Assembly: GCA_045837725.1 (NCBI GenBank)
Contig: JBEWZL010000239.1
Location: 434,001-498,000 of the forward strand
Direction of reading: 5' to 3'
Source: Vermamoeba vermiformis
Lineage: Eukaryota > Tubulinea > Echinamoebida
DNA: 64,000 bases
Made by a program: the position numbers and the translations under genes. Below the pieces are notes generated by a model. That model saw only the letters and a list, made by a program, of their open reading frames with translations, was not told the origin of the DNA and made no database searches. Below are positions 22,269-34,982 of this stretch, one piece after another; the first letter of the stretch is position 1; every line of letters begins with the position of its first letter.

Positions 22269-24159
22269 ATGAAGAAGCGGAGACTAATTCCACAACCTGA
22301 TCTAGAAGAGCCAAGAAAAAAGCAAAGAACAGACCAATTAAATGCAGAAAGTACTACAAAATTAGTCGAACTACAGGTAGGTCATTGATCTTTAATGAGA
22401 ATAAGTTTGGTATTTTTCAAATTAAAATATTATTTAAATACAGCCCTTCGATAGCTCAATTCTACCCGCTGAAATAGTGCGTCATATATTGTTACAATTT
22501 AACGAATATCATGACAAACTTCAAATGCGATTGGTGTGCAAAACTTGGTTCGAGTGGATCAGCATTGCAGACTTCACTTTTGGCCTTGTCAGAACAGACG
22601 AGATACCTCAACTATCCGAGATCTTCTCACGATATACTAAGCCCATCAGCTTTAACATAAAGAAGAGTCAGTTATTGTTCGGATACGATTTAGAACCTCT
22701 GTGGAAGTTGACAAACTTGACGTCTCTCAGCATTGACAACTTAATATCGGATGTCTGCCTTGGAATTTCAAAATTGACAAATCTGTCGAGTCTCGAAGTT
22801 TTTTATCCCAATGAACATGATTTGCGAGCTATGACGCAATTGACACGACTGAAGATTAGCAAGTTCGATTTGCGTTGGCCATTATCAAATTTGGAATCTC
22901 TGCACTTTTACCGCGAATTGGACCAGTATGATAGCGCGGACCACTTAATGTCATTCTCGCGATTGACGGAGCTGACAGTTGGATTACCAGCAACACCGAT
23001 GGACATGTACAGGCTGCTGATTGAAAGTTCACCCCTAAAAAGATTGACAATGACTTATCCAGAGGTAGATCTCGTTGGATCTGCCCAATTTTTCATATGC
23101 ACAAAGCTAGCAGCATTAGAGTCGTTAGAGACTGATATTCTGTTCGACGAGAATGCTCTTAATTGTGACACTTTGACACGACTTGTTGCACAAGAACACG
23201 CTGGACCTCGTGCTCACACAATGACATCACATTTGACAAACTTAAAAGAACTGCGTGTGGCTCTCCCAGAACTTGAGACGATACTATATTTGATCAACTT
23301 GCCGAAATTGGAATCTCTTGCCTTGACCGGAAAATTCCCGTTCGGTCATCGGTTCATGAAGTACTTGCCAAATCCAATGCTATTAACAAATTTGGAAATT
23401 ATGTTTCTAAATGCTTCCCAAAATGACTTCGTAAAGTTGACTTCTTTGCGAAATTTAAAGGCCTTGTCTTTGACCTCCCAAGGCATGGCAGAAGTAGACT
23501 TGTCATGCATGTCAGTATTAACAAACTTGACGCTATTATCAGTGGAATGCAATGAAGGCACGAGTACTTCACTACAATGGACGACAGCGTTGACAGGACT
23601 GCAAAAATTACATTTGGCAATGCCTGGCCGAGGTGACACATATATGGTCGATCATTTCAGCGTGACTAATTTGACGAGATTGACGTACTTGTTCTGCCGA
23701 TCAGTGGCCGATGGATTTGATTTGAGCGGATTGACCAATCTGCGAGAATTGACGTTGAGCAATATAAAGGAGCACATTGACACGCATGGCTTGGAGACAC
23801 TACAGAGCTTAACGAACATTATTATGGTCCACCCGATGCCCGAAGAACAATGGCAAAGTATCATTCAATTGACGCAATTACAAGCGATGTACATTGAGTA
23901 CGAAGGCAAGGACGCGGATCAAAAATTGGAACAGTTGACAGCGTTGAAACATTTGACGTCATTCATGTGCATGCAAAGCTCGTGGACTGGCAGGAACTTG
24001 TCGCGTTTGGCATCTTTGCAGTCACTCACGTTTGGCACGAAGAACGCTCTAGCAGTTCCGAGCTACGCCAATAAGCTAAAGAACACCATGCCGTTAATGT
24101 ACGAGTGCACGTACTTTGAAGATTTTATGTCAAGTGTTGCAGCGTTTTGGAGCAAATAA
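22269..24159 (+). CDS. F-box / leucine-rich-repeat protein 2
   Basis: Two exons, 22269-22376 and 22444-24159, giving about 607 residues. The first exon adds a basic leader (MKKRRLIPQPDLEEPRKKQR) with nuclear-localisation-like clusters. The F-box-like motif ILPAEIVRHILLQFNEYHDK then RLVCKTWFEWI opens exon 2. The rest is leucine-rich repeats with LTNLxxL cores (LTNLTSLSI, LTNLSSLEV, LTNLRELTL). It is a homolog of the gene at 14190-15914 but diverged, and it has gained or kept an N-terminal exon. A Skp1-Cullin-F-box adaptor role is inferred from the architecture. Confidence 0.85.
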
Positions 24160-24486
24160 AGCTACGGCTGATTGGAATGACACTTTGAACTGCAAGTACC
24201 TTAATGGAGGCGAGAGCGGTGAAGATCGCATGTCACTACAACCGAGAGGGTTCATGAACCAAGTGCAATAGTAGCAATTCTGGCAGAGGGCGGCTGTAAC
24301 GAAGGAATATCACGTGGCACAGTAACGTGGCTAATGGCATCAGCACATTGCCTAAATGAGCAAGTGCACCGACACCTTTTTCCGGCTTTTTTCTTCTTTT
24401 TACAGTTCAGTCCCAAGTTAATACAAAAGTAATGTTGTTATTACGGTTCATACTCGTATTGAGGAATTATTTACCACAGCAAGCAA
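24160..24486. other. Intergenic region, no gene seen
   Basis: 327 bp between two same-strand genes. It holds a T-rich tract near 24380-24410; no coding exon or repeat is supported. Confidence 0.5.
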
Positions 24487-27443
24487 ATGGCAGATCAGAT
24501 CACCATTTTTTCGATTCCTTTGCTCCTATGGAAACAAATAATAGTGCGTTGGTACAAACGCTTAGCAGTACTTAATTTACGTACGCCTAAATATAATGAA
24601 GCGCTCCTTCGGCCATTTTTTGCTTTGAAAAACGTATCCAAACAACTCAATCAACAATTTGACGACAATTTTTTCCTTGAAACAATTTGTAAATATAAAT
24701 TACGTAAGTATCCCGCATAATTATTTAAAATGATTTTTAATAAACCGAATAATTAATTTTAATTCCAATTTTTATTCACAACTCGTTGTAGGAGGCGTTA
24801 AATCGGTCTATATACGAAAAAGAATTTATCATATAATTGAATATGGAAGCTATTCACAATTGGAGGCTTGTAAGTATTTCAAACTGTTTAACTATCACGC
24901 CACATCCGATTCTAATCATCGCTGTAGTCCTACTTTTGGGCAAGAAGTACGGTGTTATTCCCTCAATCTTTAATGTGCTCCAAGAATCCCTGCCTTTGGT
25001 GGCTGAATGCTCCGATCCAGCTTTTATGCGATCGTTCCTTAAAACCGAAGTTAGAGTTTATTCGAAGAATATTAAGCCGAATTTTGATATACGAGTGATA
25101 ATTACAGCAATTAGATGTGCAAATGAACGTTCAGATAATGAAATGACCCTCGCTTTGTTATCGCATTTGAGACCGGATTGCAGAAATTCTAAAAGCTCCA
25201 CCAATGATGTAAGTATAGCACAAATATGAACACTAGTAATAATACGTCATATAGCGATTGAAGGAAGCACTTAAAGCCGGAAAAAAGCTCAATTTTGACA
25301 ACGTCATTGGATTTGACGAAATGTTTGCCCGAGAACCGACTGACGATATGCTTCTGGCACTAATAGGTAGATATAAATACGATCATATTAATCATATCTA
25401 AACTTATCTTCTTAGAAGGCCAATCTCGTGCGATGAAGCTGGTTTTTCCTGAGGGTAAAGTTCCATCCGAATAATAATTCGAAGAGCTAACGGTTTTTTC
25501 AAAGGAAATTTGCTGCGTCTAAACTGCGTGCCATCAAAACACTATTTCAACCGAGAAATGTGCAATTTTTACATGAAGAAGAGTCCCCAAGGCTCCCGAC
25601 GTACAATTGTTTATCGTAATCGAGATAACACGGCACACTATGAAATTTTAATCAATTTCAAGGCCTTGGATGGAAAGTCAATCATTTATAGTTACGAAGA
25701 TAAGGCAACAGATAACTTATACGAACTGATTTTGAAGACGAGTTTGTTCGAGAAAATGTTCGGCGAGTATCCAAGGCACTTTGTTGCGGTCACAAAAGAA
25801 GCGTTGATTTTGCCGTTAGAAGAACAGCCTTGGTTCTTCGGGAACATTTCTGAAGCTGACGTGTTGGCATTTGCTTCAGGTACGTACGGGATCTGATCCG
25901 TGAAAAAATTGAAAAAATATCTACTGACCTATCCACGAATATTACAGAAGCCCCAAATACATCAATATTCTTCACGTATAGTAGAGCGGGTGAAGTATAT
26001 ATGACTTGGACTAAAACAGTTTCGTCAAAAAGAAAATTCAAAGCGGAGGTTGTCACCGATGTTGCGAAACTTTTCCCGAAAGACAAATTTGTTCTAGGCC
26101 TCTATAACGATGCAAAACGTAAAGGCCTTGCCGAGCACTATGCAGTCAAATATGTTTTGGAAGGAAATTTCGAAAAGGCTAGGGAGCTCATAGTCGACAA
26201 CAGTACGTGTAACATCGGTTAATCAAACTCGCATTAATTTTGTGATTTTTGCAGATATGGATTGCAAGATGTTATTTGACAATCCTAATATACTTAGTGT
26301 ATATTTCGAGAATACTCCAAAAGAAAAAATTAACGACGAGATGATTGTATGGCTCATCGAACATGGAGCGCCGTTAGAAAAATCGTAAGCGCATACATTT
26401 TTGGTGTAATAATTGTATTAATATTATGTATTAAATTATATGATAGTCCGCACATGGACCGAAATAACACGCTGTTGGATGCGTTCAAAAAGTGTCAAGA
26501 AAAAACTCTCAAAGTGATGATACAACGGCTAGGCTGTACCGCTGGCACACTTAATGCGATATTTAATAGAAGACCATCATATGACCTATTGAAACTGTGC
26601 TATAATAGTACTCCGTATAACGCAATAGCTATCAATGACACGATTACAAATTTTCTGACAGCGGTCAACGACAAAAAAGTTAAAATCAATACGTACATTA
26701 AGCGAACAATAATTATGATGGCGTGGAAGTACGGAAATTCCGAGAATTATTTCAAATCATTGCCGTTAGAGATTGTGGATCAGATCCTAAGTTATGAAGA
26801 TATCGACGAACCAGCCTATTATGACATGCTATTATTTTTATTAAGGCTGAAAAAATGCGAAGCCAGTCCTTTAAAGACCATTCAATATTGGCACGTCGAT
26901 CACGTGGTACTGTTCGTACCATTTATGTGGATGTACTGGAGCGAATTCAATTCGAATATTGCGCTCGAATTGTTGAAAAATATCAGCACGACATTGCCAG
27001 AGCATTTAATGGGCGATAAATATGGACCCATATTAAGACATTGGTTCAAAAGAATATTAACGTCAGATCGGTTTAAGATGAAATTAGATCTGGATCTGTT
27101 GGCATTATCGCCAATGACGCGATATTGCTTAGACTCGCCTACAGAAGAGGCCTTATCAATGCTTAAACTCATATTGTCCCGCAAAATCACAAACAAATTA
27201 CGATTATTGACGGCTTATAATTTCAGCGGATCTCGCTACTGTCCCGCGACTTGGCTTGCAGTCTATAATGGATATTTACCAACTATACAATATCTATTAG
27301 ACGAAGATTTATTACCGGAAAACATGCCTGACGTAGTAACAGTACCAAAAAAGTTGTCGGATGTGTACAAGCAAGATCCAAAGCTACAATACGTCAAAGA
27401 GTTCATCGAGGGATACCGAGAAAAGAATAAAAAAAAGATGTAA
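24487..27443 (+). CDS. F-box / helical-repeat protein, tandem copy 1
   Basis: Nine exons from MADQITIFSIPLLLWKQIIV to TAA 27443. I do not recognise the N-terminal two thirds; blocks shared with copy 2 include LNFDNVIGFD, LPLEEQPWFFGNIS, TSIFFTYS and GLAEHYAVKYV. The last exon has an F-box-like segment (SLPLEIVDQILSYEDIDEP) and an ankyrin-like C-terminal unit (AWLAVYNGYLPTIQYLLDED). Earlier units (AEHYAVKYVLEGNFEKA, VWLIEHGAPLEK) also look like degenerate ankyrin repeats. The tail is Lys-rich (REKNKKKM). The exon structure is identical to that of the gene 176 bp downstream. A ubiquitin-ligase adaptor role is an inference. Confidence 0.75.
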
Positions 27444-27619
27444 TCAATTGTACGAAAGACTGCAGTAAAATGTTACCTCCAAACAAGATCCGGATTTGAT
27501 GTTGCTTGCACAAACGCTAAGACGTGCATTACTTGTTGATAATATTCTTAAAACATAAGTTTGTTGTTTTACGAGTATTAAGAGATCTAAATTAAGAAGT
27601 CTTCATTATTTTAAATCAA

Positions 27620-30605
27620 ATGGAAGAGAAGATCACAATTTATTCGATTCCAGTGCAGTTATGGCAGCGAACATTCGTCCTGTGTTACAATACTTTAGTA
27701 TTACTTAATTTAAGAAGCGCTAGATACTATGACGGTTTATTAAAGCAGTTTTGCGCATTAAAAAGTACATCCAAAAAATTAAATCAACAAATCAAGGACC
27801 AATTCTTCCTCGAAGTAATTTATCGTCACAAATTAAGTAAGTTCTTGCTGCATATTGCAGCAAATAAGTTAAACTAAATAAAATAAATTCGTAAAAATCT
27901 CTTTCATTATTTCTAAACACTTCTCCTACAGAACGGCTTAAGCCCATCTACTCACGCAAGAAAATTCGATATATAATTAAGAACGGCAATTACGCAGATT
28001 ATGAAGCCCGTAAGTCTTGAATGACAGATCGGATCTTTTTAAAAAAGACTAACGTTCCACTATAGTCATACTGTTGGGCAACCAATATAAAAATGCTAGG
28101 GAATCGCTTCGCTATGCGTTAATAAGCAACTTGCCTCTTGCAGCGAAGTACTCAAATCCAGCGTTCATGTCATCTGTTCAAAAACATTTTTGGCTTGTTG
28201 ATATACCAACCCTCAGTAAATGCATTATACTTGCAAATGAACGCGCAGATAATAATGCGATGATGCTATGCTTATGGCCGGAGCTAATGCGTCACAACAA
28301 AAACGTTACGGATGTAGTAAAAAAGGTAAGTTTCTTTTGCTACGGATTAGCGTCCTATATAAAAAACTGATATATATATGTATCATAGAAATTGAATGAT
28401 GCGCTAAAAGCGGGAAGAAAGCTCAATTTTGACAACGTCATTGGATTTGACGCAATGGCTAGTTCTTCTCTGAGCGATGAATTGCTGCTGCAACTATTAG
28501 GTATTAGGCACGATATAATGTAATATTATATTAACGCTATTATCTTAGAGGACCAATCTCCTATGAAGCTGTTCATTCCTGAAGGTACTTAAACAATTCG
28601 ACAGATGCGTTAATTAACGCTTTTTTCCAGGCAAATTATTACATATTAATCGTATAGGATCAAAAAAAGAATTCAAGAAAGGCTACAGCAATTTTTATAA
28701 GCGGAAAAATACGATTATTTATCGAGACAGATCCACTACAAAACACCAAATTTCAATCAACAGTACCATTAATAACGATAGTGATACGAGTACTATAGTA
28801 TATGCTTATGAAGGTGTAGAGACCCATAATCTATACGAACTTATTCTGAGAACGAGTTTGTTCGAACGAATTTTCAGCAGCTATTTGTACCCATTTGTTG
28901 CGGTCACAGATAAGGCCTTAAGCTTGCCGTTGGAAGAACAACCTTGGTTTTTAGGCAATATATCATTAGAGAGGGCCAAAGCATTCGCGTCAGGTACGGA
29001 TCTGATCCGAAAAAAAAATTGAAAAAAATAATTTTTTTATTTTTTAGGCGCGCCCAGTACTTCGATATTTTTCACGTACGGCTATAATGGTGATATATAT
29101 TTTGCATGGACTACAACGACAGAATCGCAGCTGAGACGTACATTCAAACAACGACTTGTTACGGACGACGACATTACGACATATTTTCCTACAGACAAGT
29201 TCATTATTGGCCTTTATAATAATGGAAATCCTATTGCGCTTGCCGAGCACTACGTGTACAAGTATGTGCAGCAAGGAGAATTCGATAAGCTAAAGCACCA
29301 TTGCAGCGTCAACAGTACGTGTCACATCGGTTCAAAAAATTCCACTAATTTTGATTTTTTTTAATTATAGCGATCAATTGGTCCTTACTTGATAGTCCTA
29401 ATTTAATCCAGGAGTATCTCGTGAATAATCCGAATTATTATCAGAAAAAAATGAAAAAAATTAACGATGATTTGATTGTTTGGCTCATCAAGCAAGGCGC
29501 GCCGTTAGAAAAAACGCGGTTCGGACTTTTTAAATTAGAGTACGCACCTTCACTACTATAATATTGATAGTAATAATAATAACTATTCTTGTTATTTAGC
29601 AAGCAATCCGCGTCTCAAACGATAGACAACGCTATCCAAAAATGCCAAGTGAATACGATCAAATTGATTATTGAATCGGTGGACTGTACTTCCGAAATAC
29701 TACAGAAGCTACTTAAAAAAGGATCATATGACTTATTGAAGGCTGGTTATACTAAGCTCAAACAATTCTGCAACGAAAAGTACTGTCCGAATCTTCATGT
29801 TGACGAACTACTAGAAGAAATCGACAATGGAACATTTAAACTCAATACGTACACTAATAGGACATTAATTATGATGGCATGGAAGTACGGAAATTCCGAG
29901 AATTATTTCAAATCATTGCCGCTAGAGATTGTGGATCAGATCCTAAGTTATGAAGATATCGACGAACCAGCCTATTATGACATATTATTATTCCTCTCAA
30001 AGATGTTCGGTTCACCTGTTACATATGGACTTAGATCTTGGACACCTCCTGCCGTGGCATTATTTTTACCATTTTTGGCGAAATATTGGACCCAATATTT
30101 TTTCGATTCATATACAGTTCTCACTATTCTGCGGTACATTACAGAATCTGATATGAAGACCCTGACGCATAAGAGATATGGACCTCTATTCAGACGCTGG
30201 TTCAAAATTCTGCTGATCGCAGTGCTGGATGCGGATCCGAAATTTCCGATTGGCATGTTTCCAATTGGAACATCAGTAGCACCGTTGGTACAATACTGCT
30301 TAGAGTCACATACAGCAGATGCACTAGATATGCTCAAGTTTCTGTTGAAATACGGAATAACAACAAAAGAAAATCTGCGAAGTACCGAAAGATTTTACAA
30401 TTACCACTACTCAGATCCGCCAGCTTGGCTTGCAGTACGCAGCGGATACTTGCCGACAATTAAGTATTTATTGGACGAAGACTTGCTTCCAGAACAGGGT
30501 ATAGAGGAAAAAACATTGTCGGATCTGTACGTCAATAATCCAGAACTACAACACGTCAAAGAGTTCATTGAGCAGTACCGAGAAGACAAGAAAAAAAATA
30601 CGTGA
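27620..30605 (+). CDS. F-box / helical-repeat protein, tandem copy 2
   Basis: Nine exons from MEEKITIYSIPVQLWQRTFV (27620) to TGA 30605, parallel to copy 1 in every exon: LNFDNVIGFD, LPLEEQPWFLGNIS, TSIFFTYG, LAEHYVYKYVQQG, VWLIKQGAPLEK, then the F-box-like SLPLEIVDQILSYEDIDEP and the ankyrin-like AWLAVRSGYLPTIKYLLDED. It is mostly well diverged from copy 1 in protein and in introns, except for about 130 bp around the F-box (see findings). No frame break was found. Substrate unknown. Confidence 0.75.
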
Positions 30606-30645
30606 ATTGAATTAATTGAAGAATCGAAGTAAAATTCGCATTTAA

Positions 30646-30745
30646 TTACGCTATTGAAGCACTATCGTAGTCTTCTTCGCTAATAACAATGTAAGCGGCG
30701 AAGAAGTAGCCGCCGTAAAACTCTGCTTTGATGGATCTGACCGTT
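30646..30745 (-). pseudogene. Short coding remnant (AEFYGGYFFAAYIVISEED)
   Basis: Minus-strand open stretch ending in TAA (30648-30646), reading AEFYGGYFFAAYIVISEED. It resembles the QEFFGGDDCFTASITS block of the F-box gene at 30805-31965, just upstream on the same strand. It could be an alternative last exon of that gene or a leftover of a duplicated copy. Confidence 0.35.
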
Positions 30746-30804
30746 GAGTAGACAGGCGAGAATTAATCTACTTTTATTTCGCGTACAGTCAAGCGGATCC
30801 ATCA

Positions 30805-31965
30805 CTATTTGTCCGTGCACAGCCCTTCTTCATAAAGATATTGCAAGGTGTCTGTATCGGTGCCTTGAATACAGATTTTGTAAAGTGTTCTTGGTGTTGT
30901 TTCGTCACCTCCAAAAAAAATTCGAGATCAGCACCAAAGAACTATCTATTATCGATAATAATATTATAATATTATAATTTGTGATCCGGATCACACTTAA
31001 TTATTATTATGCTGCTTATTATTATTAGATCCGATTACCTTTTTCATAGCCAAATTCGAAACAAAGGTCATAGTAGATCGCGTCCTCTCCATGCACTTCT
31101 TTAACAGCCGAGGTAATGCTAGCAGTGAAGCAGTCGTCGCCGCCGAAGAATTCTTGATGTGGTTGATCAATTACTATATAATTACCAACTTTCTTCCTCA
31201 GTAGTTCTTTTACTTCGACCCACGAGATCTCCCACGAAACGCCTTGCCGGATCCATTCGCTACAACAAAATGCATTAATCGATAATACTATCAGTATCAG
31301 TAATGAAGATTAGATTATAAGAAGCAATATAATTCAACGGTGTTGCATAATAGTTTGACTTACTACGGCAGATCATCTCCAGCAGTCAAATACAGCATAT
31401 CAAATACTCCGTTAAATAGCCAAAGATTATGAGACTTGTAAGTTATATAATTAGTATCGTTTTGCTTTTTGGCAACAGTGTCAGGGGTGGCTAATATTTC
31501 TTGTTGAGTCGTCTTCCTCAGAATGAAGCCAAGAAACGGAAATAATTTGAGACAATCTAAATAAATAATAATTAGAATCCAATGAGATTAAATGTTTTTA
31601 GCGGTAAAGACTCATTAACAAGGAAATATCAACCGTAGTCAGCCTTCAATTTTAAAATCGCTAGAAAATTACTAAAATAAAACATTTAAGGCCTTTCGAA
31701 TGAAATACACGTTTAATATTCGGTAATAATGCTTACCAGGAAAATAGTATTGTTTCCAGGTTTGATCTGACGGTTTGGAATTCGGATCTCTATTTTTTTG
31801 CTCACATTTCGCTTTCCAAATATTACCATCGTCTTGGCTTAATTTTTTGAATAATTTTGATACTTGTGGGATTGATATTGCGAGTACTTTTGGATCACAA
31901 GCAGCTAGGATCAGCTCAATAATTTCCACTGGCAACGCCTCCATCTGATTTGTATTAAATTGCAA
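30805..31965 (-). CDS. Small F-box protein
   Basis: Four exons on the minus strand: 31965-31737, 31556-31364, 31259-31039 and 30908-30805, ending in TAG; about 248 residues. The N-terminal F-box is clear (MEALPVEIIELILAACDPKV then VSKLFKKLSQDDGNIWKAKC). The remainder (VSWEISWVEVKELLRKK, QEFFGGDDCFTAS, AIYYDLCFEFGYEKG) has a Trp/Tyr-rich beta-like character recalling FBA or sugar-binding domains, but the match is not firm. The acceptor of the last exon is TTTTTTTTGGAG, chosen because it alone keeps the frame (EKGDETTPRTLYK). A second Met seven codons downstream (MEALP) is an equally good start. Confidence 0.75.
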
Positions 31966-32088
31966 CTATATAAGGCAGTGCTTAATATGTTTCCTTGTGT
32001 TGGAGATCAATAGAACAAATAAATAAGTAATTTTTTTTACGCGGCTCAGAAACACAGTAACTTCAAAATTGATTTTATTATGAATATT

Positions 32089-34982
32089 TTAATACAAATC
32101 TTCGTTCAGTAGCTTTCTAGAGACAATTACGCGCATAATTTCGTTAGTTCCTTCGAGGATCTGGTGCACTCTCAAATCTCTCAAGTATCGCTCAATAGGA
32201 TACTCCTTCAAGTAACCGTAGCCTCCTAATAATTGAAGTGCATTATTGACTACATCGAAGCACTTATCAGTGGCAAATTGCTTCGCCATAGCGGCAGCAG
32301 ATGTAGCAGCCGGATCTTTCGCATCCAACAACGAAGCAGCTTGACGAACGAGCAATCTGCTAGCGTGGAGATTAGTTGCCATATCAGCGAGACGGAATTG
32401 AAGCGCTTGTTGTTCTGCGAGGACTTTGCCGAACTGTTTGCGAACCAAGACGTGATCCTTGGCGTACTTGAGGCACGCGTAAGCTCCTCCAACACTGCAA
32501 GCGGCTATATAAATACAATATGATCGTTAGAATAGTATTAGACGGAATGTTATTCTATTTTAGGTTCGAGTTGCGGATGTGATGTTCGTTGTTTTGTACC
32601 GGATGTACTTACCAATATTAATACGACCGCCATCGAGACCAGCCATAGCGAATTTGAATCCTTCACCTTCTTTGCCCAACAAGTTAGCAGCAGGGACCTT
32701 GCAGTCTTCAAAGATAACTGCACGAGTAGGTTGCGAGTTCCAACCGAGCTAGATCCGACAACAATTAGCACTCGATCATACACTAATCCTTAAATAGCAC
32801 TAATATAACGTACCTTGTGCTCTTTCTTGCCAAAGCTCAAGCCAGGAGTACCCTTCTCGATAATGAATGCTGAAATACCCTTCGGTGCTACAAATCACAA
32901 AACGTTAGTCTTTAATCATTGTATATAGGGTACTAATTATTAATATACTGCTTAGTGTAGCTATTTATAATTGAATGTTTTGTCAGTACGCGATCACGTG
33001 ACTGAAAAATAAAATTGATAAAATTATTTGTGGAGACTTACAATCGTCACCAGTACGAGCCATAACGACGTAAACATCGCTATCACCGCCACCACTAATG
33101 AAGGCCTTAGATCCGTTGAGAATATAGTAATCGCCTTGTTTAACTGCTTTCGTGCGCAACGAAGCTGCATCCGATCCGCTACCGGGCTCAGTCAAACAGT
33201 AAGAAGCCAAATGCTATTAAACATATTAATACTGAGCATGCGTATATGATCCTACATACCTCCATAGTGCACAATTTGGGCAAGAATTTTTGGCGTTGTT
33301 CTTCGTTTCCGTATCGATCAATCATACCAGCAACCATGCTAATAAGTACGGTTAATACTACGTATTTGAGGAGACTATGATACGGTGCTTACTTGTGGAT
33401 TGTAATGTAGGCGGTAGTAGATGTGCAAGCTGAGGATAAAGCCTCAAAAATAATCGTCGCATCCAAACGTCCGAGACCACTGCCACCAACATCGTCTTTT
33501 ACGTAGATGCCGCCAAAACCGAGTGCTGCCGCTTCTTTCAATACATCAACTATAAAAAAAGAACATTAGAAAACTGCTTAAGACCCACATCCAGTACGCG
33601 GAAAAAATAAATAATTCTACAGTCGGTAAATTAGCGAGCAAAAAGAGTGATTGCGTAAAGTGCCAACTGATGTCATTCCGAAGAGCGATTTAGTACGAAG
33701 TATTTAGTTTTCAATCGATGCAACAGTGCGATCCTGTCGGTCAAACCTCATTGGATGGCTAATGCACGATCTTACGAATTTAGTTTCGTTTCGAGGCAGC
33801 ACTTTTACTTTAGCACTCTTGTTAATTGCATATACGCTAATATTTGGCTTTTAAACTCAGTTTGAAACGCACGCGGTCTATTTTGGTTTGGAATGCAGTA
33901 TTGAATTCGCATTGAAAAGGTATTATAAAATTAAATTTCTTTAGTAGAATGCATAAAATAATATTAATTCCGCTAACATATCCGCCTCTTCAAGCCAAAT
34001 TAACAATAGAAAATAATAAAATAATTTTCAAAAAAATGATGAGCGAATTAAGCTTGCCGACATATTATTGGTTTGAAAGCCTAAAAAGCAAAAAGGAGTG
34101 ATGAACTATAGTGTGTTATTGCTTAAGTGGCATTGAGAATTATTCTTCAATCGATCCGGCCGCACTGTCTTAGGTGACCAAACTGATCTCTGAATTACGC
34201 TCAAATTTTGTGCAAGCAATTTCAAATATGGTTTATATAGAGTCCGGATTATATTTGTATAGGAACTGATAAAGGATTTGAATTGGTATTGCGGACTGGC
34301 CAGTCACATCCAAGTTTCAATTCTCCTCATCACTCCAAATCTAGTGATATCATTCGCAAGAATATGAGAAGATATTATTATGCCCCTTGGTATAAATGTG
34401 GGAGTAAAACAGATCAATTAACGATATTTTCGCAGATCGACAAAGCGCCAACTATTCTCAGAGAATTTTTTGAGGATTTTCCGCGCGCGTACCAATAATT
34501 TGTTTTAAATGCCAATAAAACGCTTTGTTTCTTATATTATAGTTAATAGAAAGGCTTACCAGGGAATTTTTCGTTCTGATCCCAGTCAGCAGCGAAAGGC
34601 AACATCTTTTCACGAGCAAAATTGAAAGCAATGTCTTGAATTTGTCGTTGTTCCTCAGTCAAGCCGATAGAAGCTATATTTAAAGGGTTAATATACATTG
34701 GCTCATCGACAGAAGGACGAACAAAATAGATCCGTTAGAAAATTCAAAAAATATTCTAAAAATGCTTAAACATTGATTTTATTTTTATTTACTCGTGCAT
34801 TATTCAATTTATATTATGTACTATTTTTACTTACGATCAAATGAGCTGGCATTTCTTTTCGCTGTGATCGTCGTGGATTTTGCAACATTGAGGACAATAT
34901 TAGTCTTTTTGCTTGCGTTGGTTGAGAATACGCTTCTTGATGAGCGTGCAATTGAAGGAATAATATTGACAAGTCGTTGCAT
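32089..34982 (-). CDS. ACAD8: Mitochondrial acyl-CoA dehydrogenase, isobutyryl-CoA type
   Basis: FAD-dependent oxidation of isobutyryl-CoA to methacrylyl-CoA in valine breakdown. About eight exons on the minus strand from ATG 34982 to TAA at 32091-32089. The first exon is a basic, Ser-rich mitochondrial presequence ([20 protein letters not shown]). Family blocks in order are [94 protein letters not shown] and [19 protein letters not shown]. The catalytic Glu is expected in the last region, as in ACAD8. The second intron (about 33555-34555) is about 1 kb, several times longer than any other here, and contains open frames on the opposite strand. Confidence 0.92.
33949..34525 (+). other. Possible nested gene or remnant in the long ACAD8 intron
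   Basis: On the strand opposite the host gene, an ATG near 33949 opens about 50 codons ([20 protein letters not shown]...). At 34260-34498 another stretch reads [19 protein letters not shown], later [15 protein letters not shown], with a stop and then AATAAA near 34513. Codon use looks coding, but I could not join the two by a clean intron and recognise no family. Confidence 0.3.
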
